Shown: positions 19,701-27,403 of the stretch, piece by piece | Position numbering within the stretch: position 1 is the stretch's first letter | Layout: each line of letters begins with the position of its first letter | Source: Botryllus schlosseri | Lineage: Eukaryota > Chordata > Ascidiacea > Stolidobranchia > Styelidae | Reading direction: 5' to 3' | NCBI GenBank assembly: GCA_000444245.1 | Contig: ATSW01014081.1 | Location: forward strand, 1-27,403 | Length of the DNA: 27,403 nucleotides | Notes under the pieces: generated by a model | What the model saw: the letters and a program-made list of their open reading frames with translations, nothing else | Databases searched by the model: none | What the model was told of the DNA's origin: nothing | Program-made: the position numbers and the translations under genes

Positions 19701-20838
19701 AATTTTAATGTAATTTGGAATTAGCTGTGTGGGTTTAATTCTAATTCTACTCTAATTTGGAAAAGCTGAAGATTTTCTAATTCTCCAAGTCTGCTCCCGT
19801 TGGCACTTATATGAAAAAATGAGAATGTTTTGGGCATAAAATTCCCCAATAGTGTAAACAATGTTCTTTTCAATTCTCTGCTACTTGCTTACGATTACCC
19901 CTGACAATTGTCGGTCGAAAATATTTTAATTATATTATTCAGTTGTAGATTAAAAATTTTTTATTTTCTGAAATCTTGAAATTTTTGAAGGTACGGCTGA
20001 CATTTAAATTGGAGACTGATGAGTTGTGGATCGGTACCAAAGACAGGACGGAAAAGCTTCCGCTTACTTCGATTAAAGATGTGCGGGCAATAAAAATAGA
20101 CAGCCATCCGGAATATCATTTTCTAGGACTGCAACTCGGTCCAACGGAAAGAAGCAGGTATTTCTATCTCCGCGATTTTTTGTTTGTCCTACTAAATTCA
20201 ATGTCATTGTTGATGTACAATGTTCTTTCCAATTACCTACTAGTTGCTGACGATTACCCCTGACGAGTGTCAGCCGAAAATGTTTGGGTTCATTTCAATA
20301 TGTTTATTCATATATTTTCATCATTCAATCTATTTGTTAAGTTACCGTATTATTTTCTCCCTTGTTTTTAGAGGGTTGTTACTCCAGCCATGTACAATAG
20401 AGTTGTTCAAAAATGACTTTATTCTTCAAATTTTACTGGCTATTTGATAAAATTGTCAGGTTGGTTAAAAACTCTGTAGGCCTACACCAATTTTGGCTCA
20501 ATTCCTACTGTAAACCCCATGGAATTGTAAAGTTGCCTAAAAAAAAACGATGTACAACAAATTTAGCTCAACTAGTAGAAGCGAGGTTATTGGAGTACGA
20601 AATTTTGGATTAAAAAATATAGAGTAGGCTATCTAAGATGCGAAATTCGGTAATTTTATTGATTGGAACTACCCACCGTAAATACTATTATTTCAAATCC
20701 AAAATTTTAAACAATAACAACTTGATTGTCGCAATCTCCATTTCTAAACTTGATTTTTACAGGTATTGGGTTTATTGGGTGCCATCCCAATATGTTGAAG
20801 CAATCAAAGATGCAATACTCGGATGGAAAGCCTTCTGA
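16787..20838 (+). CDS. UBFD1: UBFD1, ubiquitin family domain-containing protein 1
   Basis: Five exons: 16787-17096, 17158-17345, 18711-18818, 19991-20157 and 20763-20838. All introns are GT-AG with compatible phases, giving a complete 282-aa protein (human UBFD1 is about 309 aa). Residues 1-57 are a low-complexity acidic leader. Residues about 58-130 are a ubiquitin-like fold (FTLVYNKAKHKIEWPL, PPMQKLMYRG, KTLRESGVTNGVKMMVIGS). Residues about 150-202 form a linker with EKGIPDDAMP. Residues 203-282 are the conserved C-terminal domain (VRLTFKLETDELWIGTKDRT, QLGPTE, YWVYWVPSQYVEAIKDAILG). The domain order and these motifs match vertebrate UBFD1 closely. The family is a single-copy animal ubiquitin-fold protein without a C-terminal Gly-Gly, so it is not conjugated. 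Its molecular role is poorly defined and is thought to touch ubiquitin or NF-kB signalling. The start ATG is the first in the open frame. Introns 2-4 are crowded with repeats. Confidence 0.94.
17363..17945. mobile_element. hAT MITE full of GACTCGAGTC palindromes
   Basis: This 583-bp element lies in intron 2 of UBFD1, only 17 bp past the splice donor. It begins CAGGGTTGTAACCAAGTCA and ends in the inverted CAGGGTTGCAATGACTCGA. It is bounded by a perfect 8-bp duplication CGTCTATC (17355-17362 and 17946-17953), as hAT elements make. Both arms are packed with GACTCGAGTC and AAGTCGAGTCA words. It has no transposase coding, so it is non-autonomous. The perfect duplication suggests a fairly recent insertion. 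Confidence 0.9.
18037..18415. mobile_element. Older, diverged relative of the GACTCGAGTC MITE
   Basis: It follows the first MITE by about 90 bp. CATGGTTGTATTGTAACC opens it and CATTACAACCCTG closes it. In between, the words GAGTCACAAGTCAAT, AGTCAAGTCCGAGTCATAG and TTTTAAGAAAATGACTC align with the first copy in order but with many changes. The flanking octamers do not match clearly, which fits an older insertion. Confidence 0.7.
18966..19308. mobile_element. MITE with TAGGGTTACC ends
   Basis: This 343-bp element in intron 3 of UBFD1 has ends TAGGGTTACCTGCCGTCCTC and, inverted, TAGGGTTACCATATTTTCGG. The flanking octamers CCACTCAG (18958-18965) and CCACTATG (19309-19316) match at 6 of 8 positions, so it is probably a hAT-type non-autonomous element. 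Subterminal GTCCTC words and an internal TGTCCTCGAAGGACG hairpin are present. No coding capacity. Confidence 0.75.
19440..19945. repeat. AT-rich dispersed repeat, copy C, with hairpin unit
   Basis: Most complete copy. It runs AATTTAATTTGTGAAATC, TACTGGAGAACAGTATAGTG, TTGCTATTCTCATGCTGATA, TTTTTTGCGAATTCTGTAAA, TTATAATTCTAATTTTAATG and TTAATTCTAATTCTACTCTA. It then meets a hairpin-bearing unit at 19859-19941 (TTTTCAATTCTCTGCTACTT, GATTACCCCTGACAATTGTC). The adjacency here and in copy B suggests the two modules may belong to one element. It lies just before the exon 4 acceptor of UBFD1. Confidence 0.75.
20217..20312 (+). repeat. Hairpin-bearing ~90-bp dispersed unit, copy 4
   Basis: Best preserved copy: TACAATGTTCTTTCCAATTA, TAGTTGCTGACGATTACCCC, TGACGAGTGTCAGCCGAAAA, then GGGTTCATTTCAATATG. 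CTGAC-GAGT-GTCAG forms a hairpin core, and TGACGA is repeated on either side of TTACCCC. It lies in intron 4 of UBFD1. Confidence 0.85.
20390..20590 (-). repeat. Dispersed ~75-bp unit repeat, two units, minus orientation
   Basis: Read on the minus strand, unit 1 is CTAGTTGAGCTAAATTTGTT, ACATCGTTTTTTTTTAGGCA and TTTACAATTCCATGGGGTTT. Unit 2 is TAGGAATTGAGCCAAAATTG, TTAACCAACCTGACAATTTT and ATCAAATAGCCAGTA. The two units are diverged tandem copies, and unit 2 matches 3376-3510. It lies in intron 4 of UBFD1. Confidence 0.65.
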
Positions 20839-20952
20839 TAGATACACACATTCTTTATCTGAAACCTCGCATTTCCATACGATCTCTTGTTTGTGCGCCA
20901 ATTTCTTTCAGTGTACCGTAGTGTTGCAATTCGTTTCCTTGGGTTACCGGAC

Positions 20953-20958
20953 AATAAA
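20953..20958 (+). promoter_or_regulatory. Poly(A) signal AATAAA of UBFD1
   Basis: Canonical AATAAA lies 115 bp past the UBFD1 stop codon and is the first one there. A T/G-rich tract follows, as expected for the downstream element. Confidence 0.6.
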
Positions 20959-21104
20959 TATTCTTTACTTTTGTTTAAATTCAAGCTCAAGTATCTATGG
21001 TGGATGATGCGATGTCGCTATTTGTCATCTGGCTTTTTCCCATGTAAGGGTCTCCACAACAGACCATGGTTGCACGTTATAGTTTGATGTGTGCACTTTT
21101 CCGG

Positions 21105-21400
21105 CGTGGGATTCAATCAATCATTTCTAATGAATTTTCATCGTTTCAAAACACCACAAAACTGCGATACAATGAAAAGATAGGAAGGTGTCGAAACAAC
21201 TTGGAGTAGTCTTTAAGATCAGACACCCACCTTGGCCTAGGCGAAGTAAAGAAGAGGCACGCACACTGAATGAAAAGTAATGCAGAGAATATAAGACGCA
21301 ATCTTATCAGTGGTATGGTTTTAGGGTGACACTCACCGATATCATTTGGACCCGGGTGATTGCGAGATCATAGTGCTCTAATCGTTGAGCGATGATGGTT
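21105..21400 (-). mobile_element. tRNA-derived SINE, minus orientation
   Basis: On the minus strand a tRNA-like head (CGCTCAACGATTAGAGCACT, then CCCGGGTCCAAATGA) resembles A and B boxes. A body follows, then a 3' part containing TTCATTCAGTGTGCGTGCCT, CGCCTAGGCCAAGGTGGGTG and TTCATTGTATCGCAGTTTTG, shared with 16235-16437. The pattern of tRNA head plus a tail shared with another retroposon is that of a SINE using a partner LINE's 3' end. The boxes are decayed, so it is unlikely to be transcribed. Confidence 0.6.
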
Positions 21401-21623
21401 GACAATGTCTCTGTGTGGGGATATGCGGTTCGTTAGCTTGAGCTGTGATGATAATGGTGGTCTCTCTATCTGGTAGGCTATTCTCCTCAGCCTTATGCCC
21501 GATATACCAATGTTACATTTGTATCTTTCTTTTTTTAGGCTCCCTTCCTACTTTTCATTATCTTCCTTGAATTCGTCTTTAGTATAGGCATTTTACCATG
21601 GGCATTTTTGTAACGAGACCGTG

Positions 21624-22016
21624 AGCACGGCGAGGTTGGGAAGGAGGGGCCTTCACCATCAACGGCGGTGGAACGCCAACTATAGCCCACGTTCAATATA
21701 TATAGCATTTGGTAAAGTGAAAAAACTCGCCGCTCAGGGTAGGCTACTCCAAGTGCTAGGGTGCCGCGCACTATTTTCCATTTTGAGTGGGTGCGTGAAC
21801 CCAAAAAGGTTGAGAACTACTGCCTTAACCGCACTCACAGTGACTGCAACAAATTGGTCAAAATAACTTATTGGCATTCGGACCGGTTTTTCGGGCTGTG
21901 AGAATAGTCCATTAGTAAAATAAGGCATTTAATTCGTCACCAAGTTTCTTACTCAAACACTTCAGTCGGTTCCGCGTGAAGGGGATATCAGCTTGTTTTG
22001 TTGATGTGCGGAACTG
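21624..22016. repeat. ~390-bp direct repeat, copy 1
   Basis: Shares with 22226-22602, in order, CACGGCGAGG, CCATCAACGGCGGTGG, TACTCCAAGTGCTAGGGTGC, AACAAATTGGT, GACCGGTTTTTCGGGCTGTG, CATTAGTAAAATAAGG and GGGGATATCAG. Within it AACCCAAAAAGGTTGAGAAC resembles the right end of a hAT element, so the repeat may contain an old transposon end. Confidence 0.8.
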
Positions 22017-22225
22017 AATTGTTACTCCAACACCGGGAGTCGGAAAACGCTAATATTTTTACGGACAATTAGCGTGTTGGATTTAGCGTCCGGAATTACA
22101 AAATAAAAAAGTTTATGGTTTCAGGACTTTGTTAAATTACCGCTGCTATATCGAGAATTGTCATTGATTGCCTTCAATACTTCACCAATCTTTGGACGGT
22201 TACTAGCAACTTGGAACTGACGTCT

Positions 22226-22602
22226 GCCGCACGGCGAGGCAGGGATAAGGAGGCGGGGCCTCCACCATCAACGGCAGTGGCACGTCAACTGGCCCACGGT
22301 CAATAGGACTAGGTTGGTTATCTATCATAGCACTTAGGAAGGTTAAAACTCACCTCTCTGAGTACTCCAGGTGCTAAGGTGCCGCGAGCCCAAGACGTTG
22401 AGTATTAGGCTATTGCAATGCACCGCACTAGCAGTGAATGGAACAAATTGGTGAAAATGACCTGACATTCAGACCGGTTCTTCGGGATGTGAGAAGTGCA
22501 TTAGTAAAATAAGGGATAATTCGTCACCAAATTGCTTACTCAATCACTTCAATCGGTTCCGCGTAAAGGGGATATCAGTTCGTTTTGTTTATGTGCGGAA
22601 CT
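22226..22602. repeat. ~390-bp direct repeat, copy 2
   Basis: Same orientation as copy 1 and about 75-80% identical by eye. The hAT-end-like segment is strongly changed (GAGCCCAAGACGTTGAGTAT). About 210 bp of unrelated sequence separate the copies, including an imperfect hairpin at 22027-22080 (CCAACAC...CGCTAAT / ATTAGCGTGTTGG). Confidence 0.8.
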
Positions 22603-23030
22603 TCGGATAGTGCAGAGCAGATGCTAAATGCGAAATTAGTTACGCTACAGTACTTGGAAATCACGTGATCACTGGCATCGCTGCGCATTGTTCGTTGTTG
22701 TTGTATACCACAGGTTTACGTTTATGCTGCGGCAGCATAGCTACTTGACTGACCAGCTGATCGATGTTTAGTGATTCAGTCATGGTCTTGATACTTCTAG
22801 CTAGGACTTTACGTGGCAGAGTTTGAACAGATATGGAAGGGAAGAATACTGTACTATTTTCCAGTTCACTCGTAATTATAGCAACGGAAAATCTAATAAT
22901 CTCCGTCCTCAACGCAGTGTATGATCATATTTTGTAAATTACATGTTGTCCTCAGTAATGGGTTAGAAAAGCCGGGACACCTGGTTTAGACCTGTTTCGG
23001 TAGTGGTGTTAGTATTTGTTGGGATTTGTG
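22603..23030 (+). other. 5' flank/UTR of the ATP10-like gene
   Basis: No repeat is recognised here. An in-frame TAG at 23010-23012 lies 18 bp before the ATP10-like ATG and supports that start. No TATA box is evident. An 83-codon minus-strand frame (22661-22912) shows no family motif. Confidence 0.45.
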
Positions 23031-26000
23031 ATGGCTTCGGCGAATGGCGTTATGCCGGAAGATGTTACTGTTATTACAGAGGACCGAATATGGGACAGAT
23101 TTATATCAAGGATAAGGTATTGTGATCTTACGTAAATTATATTACTACACTATTCATATCAATGACTATCGAGCAACATCAGATATAATTCATGATCTGA
23201 TGAAATGATTGGTAATATTGTGTCAAAACTTTAATACTGGACTTGACCCTGTTATCGAACTCAACAATGTTCCCTGACATGCAGCCCACACAATCCTTGA
23301 ATTATCCTCGCTTTTTGACTGATATTAAATCCGATGTCAATCCATTCTAACTTATCCGGCTTGTTATGGAGAATGGTGCGCAATTGTTGACAGCTGTGTT
23401 GTTGAAGATAGAGAGAGATTTATGTCGTCAACCGATATATGATCTTCAGAGAAATTGATGAAGATATAGAATACTGTGTTTTGTATGAAAAGAGAAGCGA
23501 AATTTATGCAACAGGAAAACTCATATAATTTAATTTGAGCTAAATATCATTCAATTTACAGCTTTTTGCGAATTCAGTAACTCTAATTTTAATCCAATTC
23601 TACTCTAAGTTGTAAGAATGTACTGAGCACAGGCGTCAACCAGTACAGACTTGGACAACTAGATAATTCTTATACTAGTTTTCTATTTGACTCAATAGAG
23701 CGAAATGCTGTTGATCTAATTCTAATCTCATTTGTTGAATATTTCTTTGCTCTAATTCTAATTGTAATATATTCGTGAAGTGTTTCTGCGCTCTAATTTT
23801 GTGCGAAACAGGCAAAGTTTGCTCTACAGATATTTGTCATTCTCAAGCTTACGGCAATGAACTGTGACTTGATTCCAGCTGAACTTCATTCAATTTCCAA
23901 GTTTCGCGAATTCAGTAAATTCCAATGAAAATATTCTAGCTGTTCAAATCTTAACCAGTATAACCGTCGCAGACATTAAAACATACAAAGTCCTTGTATG
24001 TAAACAATTAGGTACCAATTTTATTCATTGCCTATATTTCTTTCTCAGGAAGCGGCACAGAGAAGGAAAACACCGTTATATCTTCCCCAATCACATGGCT
24101 TACGACGACAGCCTGGACGAAGAAGCTAAAGAGAAATTGCAAATGCAAAAACGCTATCTCGACAATCGAATCGGAACCACGAAATACACTGTTCTATCTT
24201 TTTTGCCAAAGAACCTCTTCGAACAATTTCATCGCTTCGCCAATTGCTATTTTGTATTTATCGTGTTACTTAATTTCATTCCTCAAATCGGTGCGATCGC
24301 CCCCTTTTTATCGATGGTCCCGGTCATCGGGATTCTGTTAGTTCAAGCGATCAAGGATATCATTGAAGATTATGGGAGATACAAATCTGATAAACTTGTC
24401 AACTGCAGCAAGACCGAAGTTTACAAAAGGTAATTAATATATTAATAATTATTAAATTAATATATTTTTTTTCCCGGATTCCGGGTTTCACTGAGGATTC
24501 CGAGGGTTGGCTGTAAAATTTGAAAATTAATTTAACATTTTTGAACTCATGTGCGTTCACATCTAACAGTTGTATTCGAGACAGATATGGTGTACAACGT
24601 TTTTTCTTAGGCAACCTAACAATGTTATCACCGAAGTCCGGGAAAAAAAGTCACATTTGAATAACCCTACTGCACAACCATGACTATCTACTTCAATTTT
24701 TGTCCCACCCATCCCACCTCCCCCCAGCAGATTCGAAATCAATTCAGGTCACCGGCCATATTTCGATATTTTGATTGCTTGTGCTTGACCGGTCAAATGG
24801 TGCCAAAATGTTACCTCCAAATCAATACTTTTATTTTTCACTACGATGTTTCAAATCGAACGTATATCGTCACAGTGGAATCAAAGTAGCTCAAGTCCAG
24901 TTTGAAATTTTAATGGTTCATTTTTAAAACTTGAAAAAATCAACTTATCGAAAAATTTTGATGGTCAAATCTTGGTCATGGTTTTGTCTGTCTCAGTTTT
25001 TCAAAGTTAATCGGGGCCGATATATGGCTGAAAGAAGATGAAAACTTCACGTTAAGTTCATTTTTTCAAAATGTGAAAAACTGTCGTAAGATACTTTGAT
25101 TCCACTGCAACCATATACTGAGTACTTAGTGTTACGGATCATTATTTGTAATCAATGGAATTGGTAAAATACAATGATTGGCCAGAAAAGCTTCTTGTAG
25201 GTAGGCTACAGAACTTCAACATACAATCGAAGACCTACCGGTATTCATATTGAAACAAACCTGAATATTTTCGACTGGCACTCGTCAAGGCTAATCAAAT
25301 CATCAGCAACTAGTTGAGAATTGGAAAGAACATTGTATATCAACTATTGTATCACCAAATATCAATGTACTATTCATTTGTATGTTGAAGTTCTGTTTCT
25401 ACAAGAAGCTCTTTAAACGACAATATAGGTTTGCAAATTTTTATGTTTTATTCATGATGCGGTGTCAACCCTGTGTGTGTTGTGAGGATTTGAGGAATAC
25501 CAGATATTTAGCTGTAAACGAGGTGGCTTCGAATTTGGTTTGTTATTATTTAGTCGCTTGTTATTAAATCGGTTTCCACGGATACAACTATAGGTCACGG
25601 CACATGGAACCGCTGTACTCAACCAATTTGCCACACTAATGAATTCATGCGAAGAAATTACTTTGACAGCAACTGACATACCATTAAAAGTGCATATTTG
25701 TTGGATAGAATTAGGCCAAATGACTCTCTAAGACTGAGAACTACAGATTCAGAAGTTACATAACTGTGCGGTCCCTGTCCCTATTGCAACTTGCAACACT
25801 ACCCCAGAACATTTATAATCTAGCATATGAGCAATGAGCTTGTTCGGCATTTGATGTCTTGAGAAATTGTTTATTCGGACGTATTTCTTATCAAAAATGT
25901 TAGTTTTGATAGAAATGTGCTGTGTATTTTTCACATACTTATTTTTTCATTTACGAAGCACTTGGATGAGACAATATTCAGTTTTCCAAATTAGACTAGA

Positions 26001-26501
26001 ATTAGAATTATAGCTGCACACTCAGTGAATATTGTCTAGTCCAAGTCTGCTCAGCAGCACCTTGGTTTCAGTGTGACGCAAACACGTTAGGCGTGTGCGC
26101 CAGTATCCGAACGTTATTTTGCCTTTAGCACTGATGACAAATATCACACTGTGGCGTGGAAGAATGTCCGGGTCGGCGATCTCGTGCGTCTGTATTGTAA
26201 CGGAGTCATTCCAGCCGATATACTGTTATTGAATTCCTCCGACGAAAACGGCATATGCTTCATCGAAACTTCTAACATTGACGGCGAGACGAACTTGAAA
26301 CAAAGGAGTGTATGCAAAGGAGTTAGTCAGGTAAACAAGTTGATGCTATTACATTATTGCAAGTAATTACTTATTTCAAATCCAGAAATTGTTTAATTTA
26401 TGTTTGATTCTTTTATTTTAGAATTTCCGTCCCAAGGAATTCCGAAGCCTTATTCAGTGTGAAAAGCCGAATAGCCAGCTAAATAAGTTCCACGGCAACA
26501 T
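23031..26501 (+). CDS. ATP10-class P4-ATPase (phospholipid flippase), 5' part
   Basis: Four coding exons: 23031-23116, 24049-24429, 26129-26330 and 26422-26501. All junctions are GT-AG with matching phases, giving residues 1 to about 250 of a protein normally 1,300-1,500 aa. The remainder lies beyond the right edge. P4-ATPases flip phospholipids to the cytosolic leaflet of plasma or endosomal membranes, usually with a CDC50 partner. Visible are a basic cytosolic N-terminus ([15 protein letters not shown]), [20 protein letters not shown], membrane spans about 93-112 and 114-133, then [13 protein letters not shown]. After these come the start of the actuator domain ([23 protein letters not shown]) and the dephosphorylation motif DGET (207-210) in [28 protein letters not shown] follows. 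[11 protein letters not shown], the NRI-TTKYT start and the GKHRYIFPN stretch favour the ATP10A/B/D class. Paralogue identity cannot be set. The catalytic DKTGT lies outside the window. Confidence 0.93.
23520..23945. repeat. AT-rich dispersed repeat, copy D
   Basis: Lies in intron 1 of the ATP10-like gene. It holds TTTTTGCGAATTCAGTAACT, CTAATTCTAATCTCATTTGT, GCTCTAATTTTGTGCGAAAC, ATTTGTCATTCTCAAGCTTA and TTCGCGAATTCAGTAAATTC. Order differs slightly from copy C, as if two partial copies abut. Confidence 0.65.
24584..24690 (+). repeat. Dispersed ~75-bp unit repeat, plus orientation
   Basis: GGTGTACAACGTTTTTTCTT, AGGCAACCTAACAATGTTAT and TTTGAATAACCCTACTGCAC align with unit 1 and unit 2 words of the reverse copy at 20390-20590 and with 3376-3510. 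It is more diverged than those and lies in intron 2 of the ATP10-like gene. Confidence 0.5.
24873..25107. mobile_element. Short inverted-repeat MITE
   Basis: CAGTGGAATCAAAGTA opens the element and its exact inverse TACTTTGATTCCACTG closes it, 235 bp in all. The match continues imperfectly inward (CAGTTT, AAAAAAT-AACTTA), so most of the element is a loose foldback. Flanking octamers TATCGTCA and CAACCATA do not match and no TA duplication flanks it, so the superfamily is open. Confidence 0.7.
25242..25340 (-). repeat. Hairpin-bearing ~90-bp dispersed unit, copy 5
   Basis: On the minus strand: TATACAATGTTCTTTCCAAT, TCTCAACTAGTTGCTGATGA, CTTGACGAGTGCCAGTCGAA, then GTTTGTTTCAATATGAATAC. It lies in intron 2 of the ATP10-like gene. 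Confidence 0.8.
25985..26047 (-). repeat. Fragment of the AT-rich dispersed repeat
   Basis: Read on the minus strand it gives AGCTATAATTCTAATTCTAG, TCTAATTTGGAAAA and, before these, AGTCTGC, matching the 3' part of copy C. About 80 bp upstream of the exon 3 acceptor of the ATP10-like gene. Confidence 0.6.
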
Positions 26502-27403
26502 GTAAGTTTCTATTAAAGTTGTTATAACATCTGTTTTAGGGTTGTCCTCCCCAGAATTAGACAGTTTCGTATATTCATGTTTTCATTCAAAATTTTAAAT
26601 CATTTCTATGATTGGATACAAAACCTACCAGTATATTGTTTTATTCAGTCGAAATTTTGAATAACTTTCAGGTCACTTATTCAGGTTCGGATACAAAAAC
26701 CAGACTAGAAACTATTCAGGCCATCATTACTATATTGTGACATGTGAAATGTTATCAACCTATGTTGAATGTTTCGTATTTGTTCAATTAATTTTTCACT
26801 TATTAGTATTGAATAGTGTATTTATATTGAAATGACCACGGATGTTTTCGGCTGATACTCGTCAGGGGTAATTGTCAGCGACTGGCGGAGAATTGGAAAG
26901 AACATTGTATAGTAACGATTGTTCTTAATATTAGGTACCTTATTTTTTAGTATTATTACTCTTATTGATATCTATTGTAATTGCTATATACATAATTAAT
27001 AATAATAAGTAATAATATCCAAGTTTTGTTCAACTGAACTTGGTGTATTCTGAATGTGACGTTAAACGTATGAACTTTTGGTGCATCTGTTGTCTGGGTG
27101 AGCAATGTGAATGGTAGGAAGTGCAGAAATATATTTGCCTCGATCTGTATTCATAACCATCGGTAACATCAACTTTCATGGATCATCATAAAATCGAGTA
27201 AATGAACCAATCCTGCGTTGAGTATTGATTAGTGTTTTATGTAACCTAGTTGATGTGGATTCTGAGAATCCAACGTTAATAATTATGACTTGTTTGTATT
27301 AGTGTAAAGCTAATATTGAATCTGGAATATTAGTTACTTTCTCCTTGACTACATATGTCATTGTGGGTTTATTTTCAAACTATGGAAGCTTAGGATTATA
27401 TTG
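26502..27403 (+). other. Intron 4 of the ATP10-like gene, to window edge
   Basis: AT-rich and non-coding. The next expected segment of the actuator domain (a GLNKENLLLRG-like stretch) is not found, so the next exon lies to the right of the window. It holds the hairpin-bearing unit at 26822-26911. Confidence 0.7.
26822..26911 (-). repeat. Hairpin-bearing ~90-bp dispersed unit, copy 6
   Basis: On the minus strand: TATACAATGTTCTTTCCAAT, GCTGACAATTACCCCTGACG, AGTATCAGCCGAAAAC, then GTCATTTCAATATAAATA. It is among the better kept copies and has the same borders as copy 5. Confidence 0.85.

Overview
The window is nuclear DNA of an animal. It holds split genes with GT-AG introns, animal-specific protein families, hAT-type DNA transposons, a tRNA-derived SINE and many short dispersed repeats. 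Introns are mostly 0.1-2 kb, repeats sit in nearly every intron, and the proteins are diverged but clearly alignable to vertebrate families. This suggests an invertebrate, possibly an invertebrate deuterostome such as a tunicate or hemichordate, but the sequence alone does not settle the phylum.

Layout: (1) 1-2.3 kb, minus strand: two exons that together encode one complete Ig domain. The domain is most like that of ROR-type receptor tyrosine kinases, and the rest of that gene lies outside the window or was not recognised. A possible further upstream exon lies at 15269-15332. (2) 2.3-16.4 kb: a long stretch without confident genes. It contains a 1.25-kb broken hAT transposon with a perfect 8-bp target duplication (5753-7003), a non-autonomous hAT (13625-14148), a tRNA-like SINE fragment, diverged ~75-bp repeat units including an inverted pair, an AT-rich dispersed repeat and two related palindromes. 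(3) 16787-20838, plus strand: a complete five-exon gene for a 282-aa UBFD1 protein (ubiquitin-like domain plus conserved C-terminal domain). Two related hAT MITEs lie in intron 2, one with a perfect target duplication, and another MITE lies in intron 3. (4) 20.9-23.0 kb: intergenic, with a poly(A) signal, a minus-strand SINE and two diverged ~390-bp direct repeats. (5) 23031 to the window end, plus strand: the first four coding exons (about 250 aa) of an ATP10-class P4-ATPase (phospholipid flippase), which runs off the right edge.

UBFD1 and the ATP10-like gene are head-to-tail, about 2.2 kb apart. Nothing in the sequence links their functions. UBFD1 is a ubiquitin-fold protein of poorly defined role, the P4-ATPase moves phospholipids across membranes, and the Ig gene is probably a cell-surface receptor. 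No retrovirus-like, LTR or Polinton element, RNA gene or CRISPR array was recognised. The least-explained content is a set of dispersed repeat modules, chiefly an ~85-95-bp hairpin-bearing unit present six times and AT-rich TTCTAATTCTAATCTAATTTG-type blocks, which recur in the introns and flanks.
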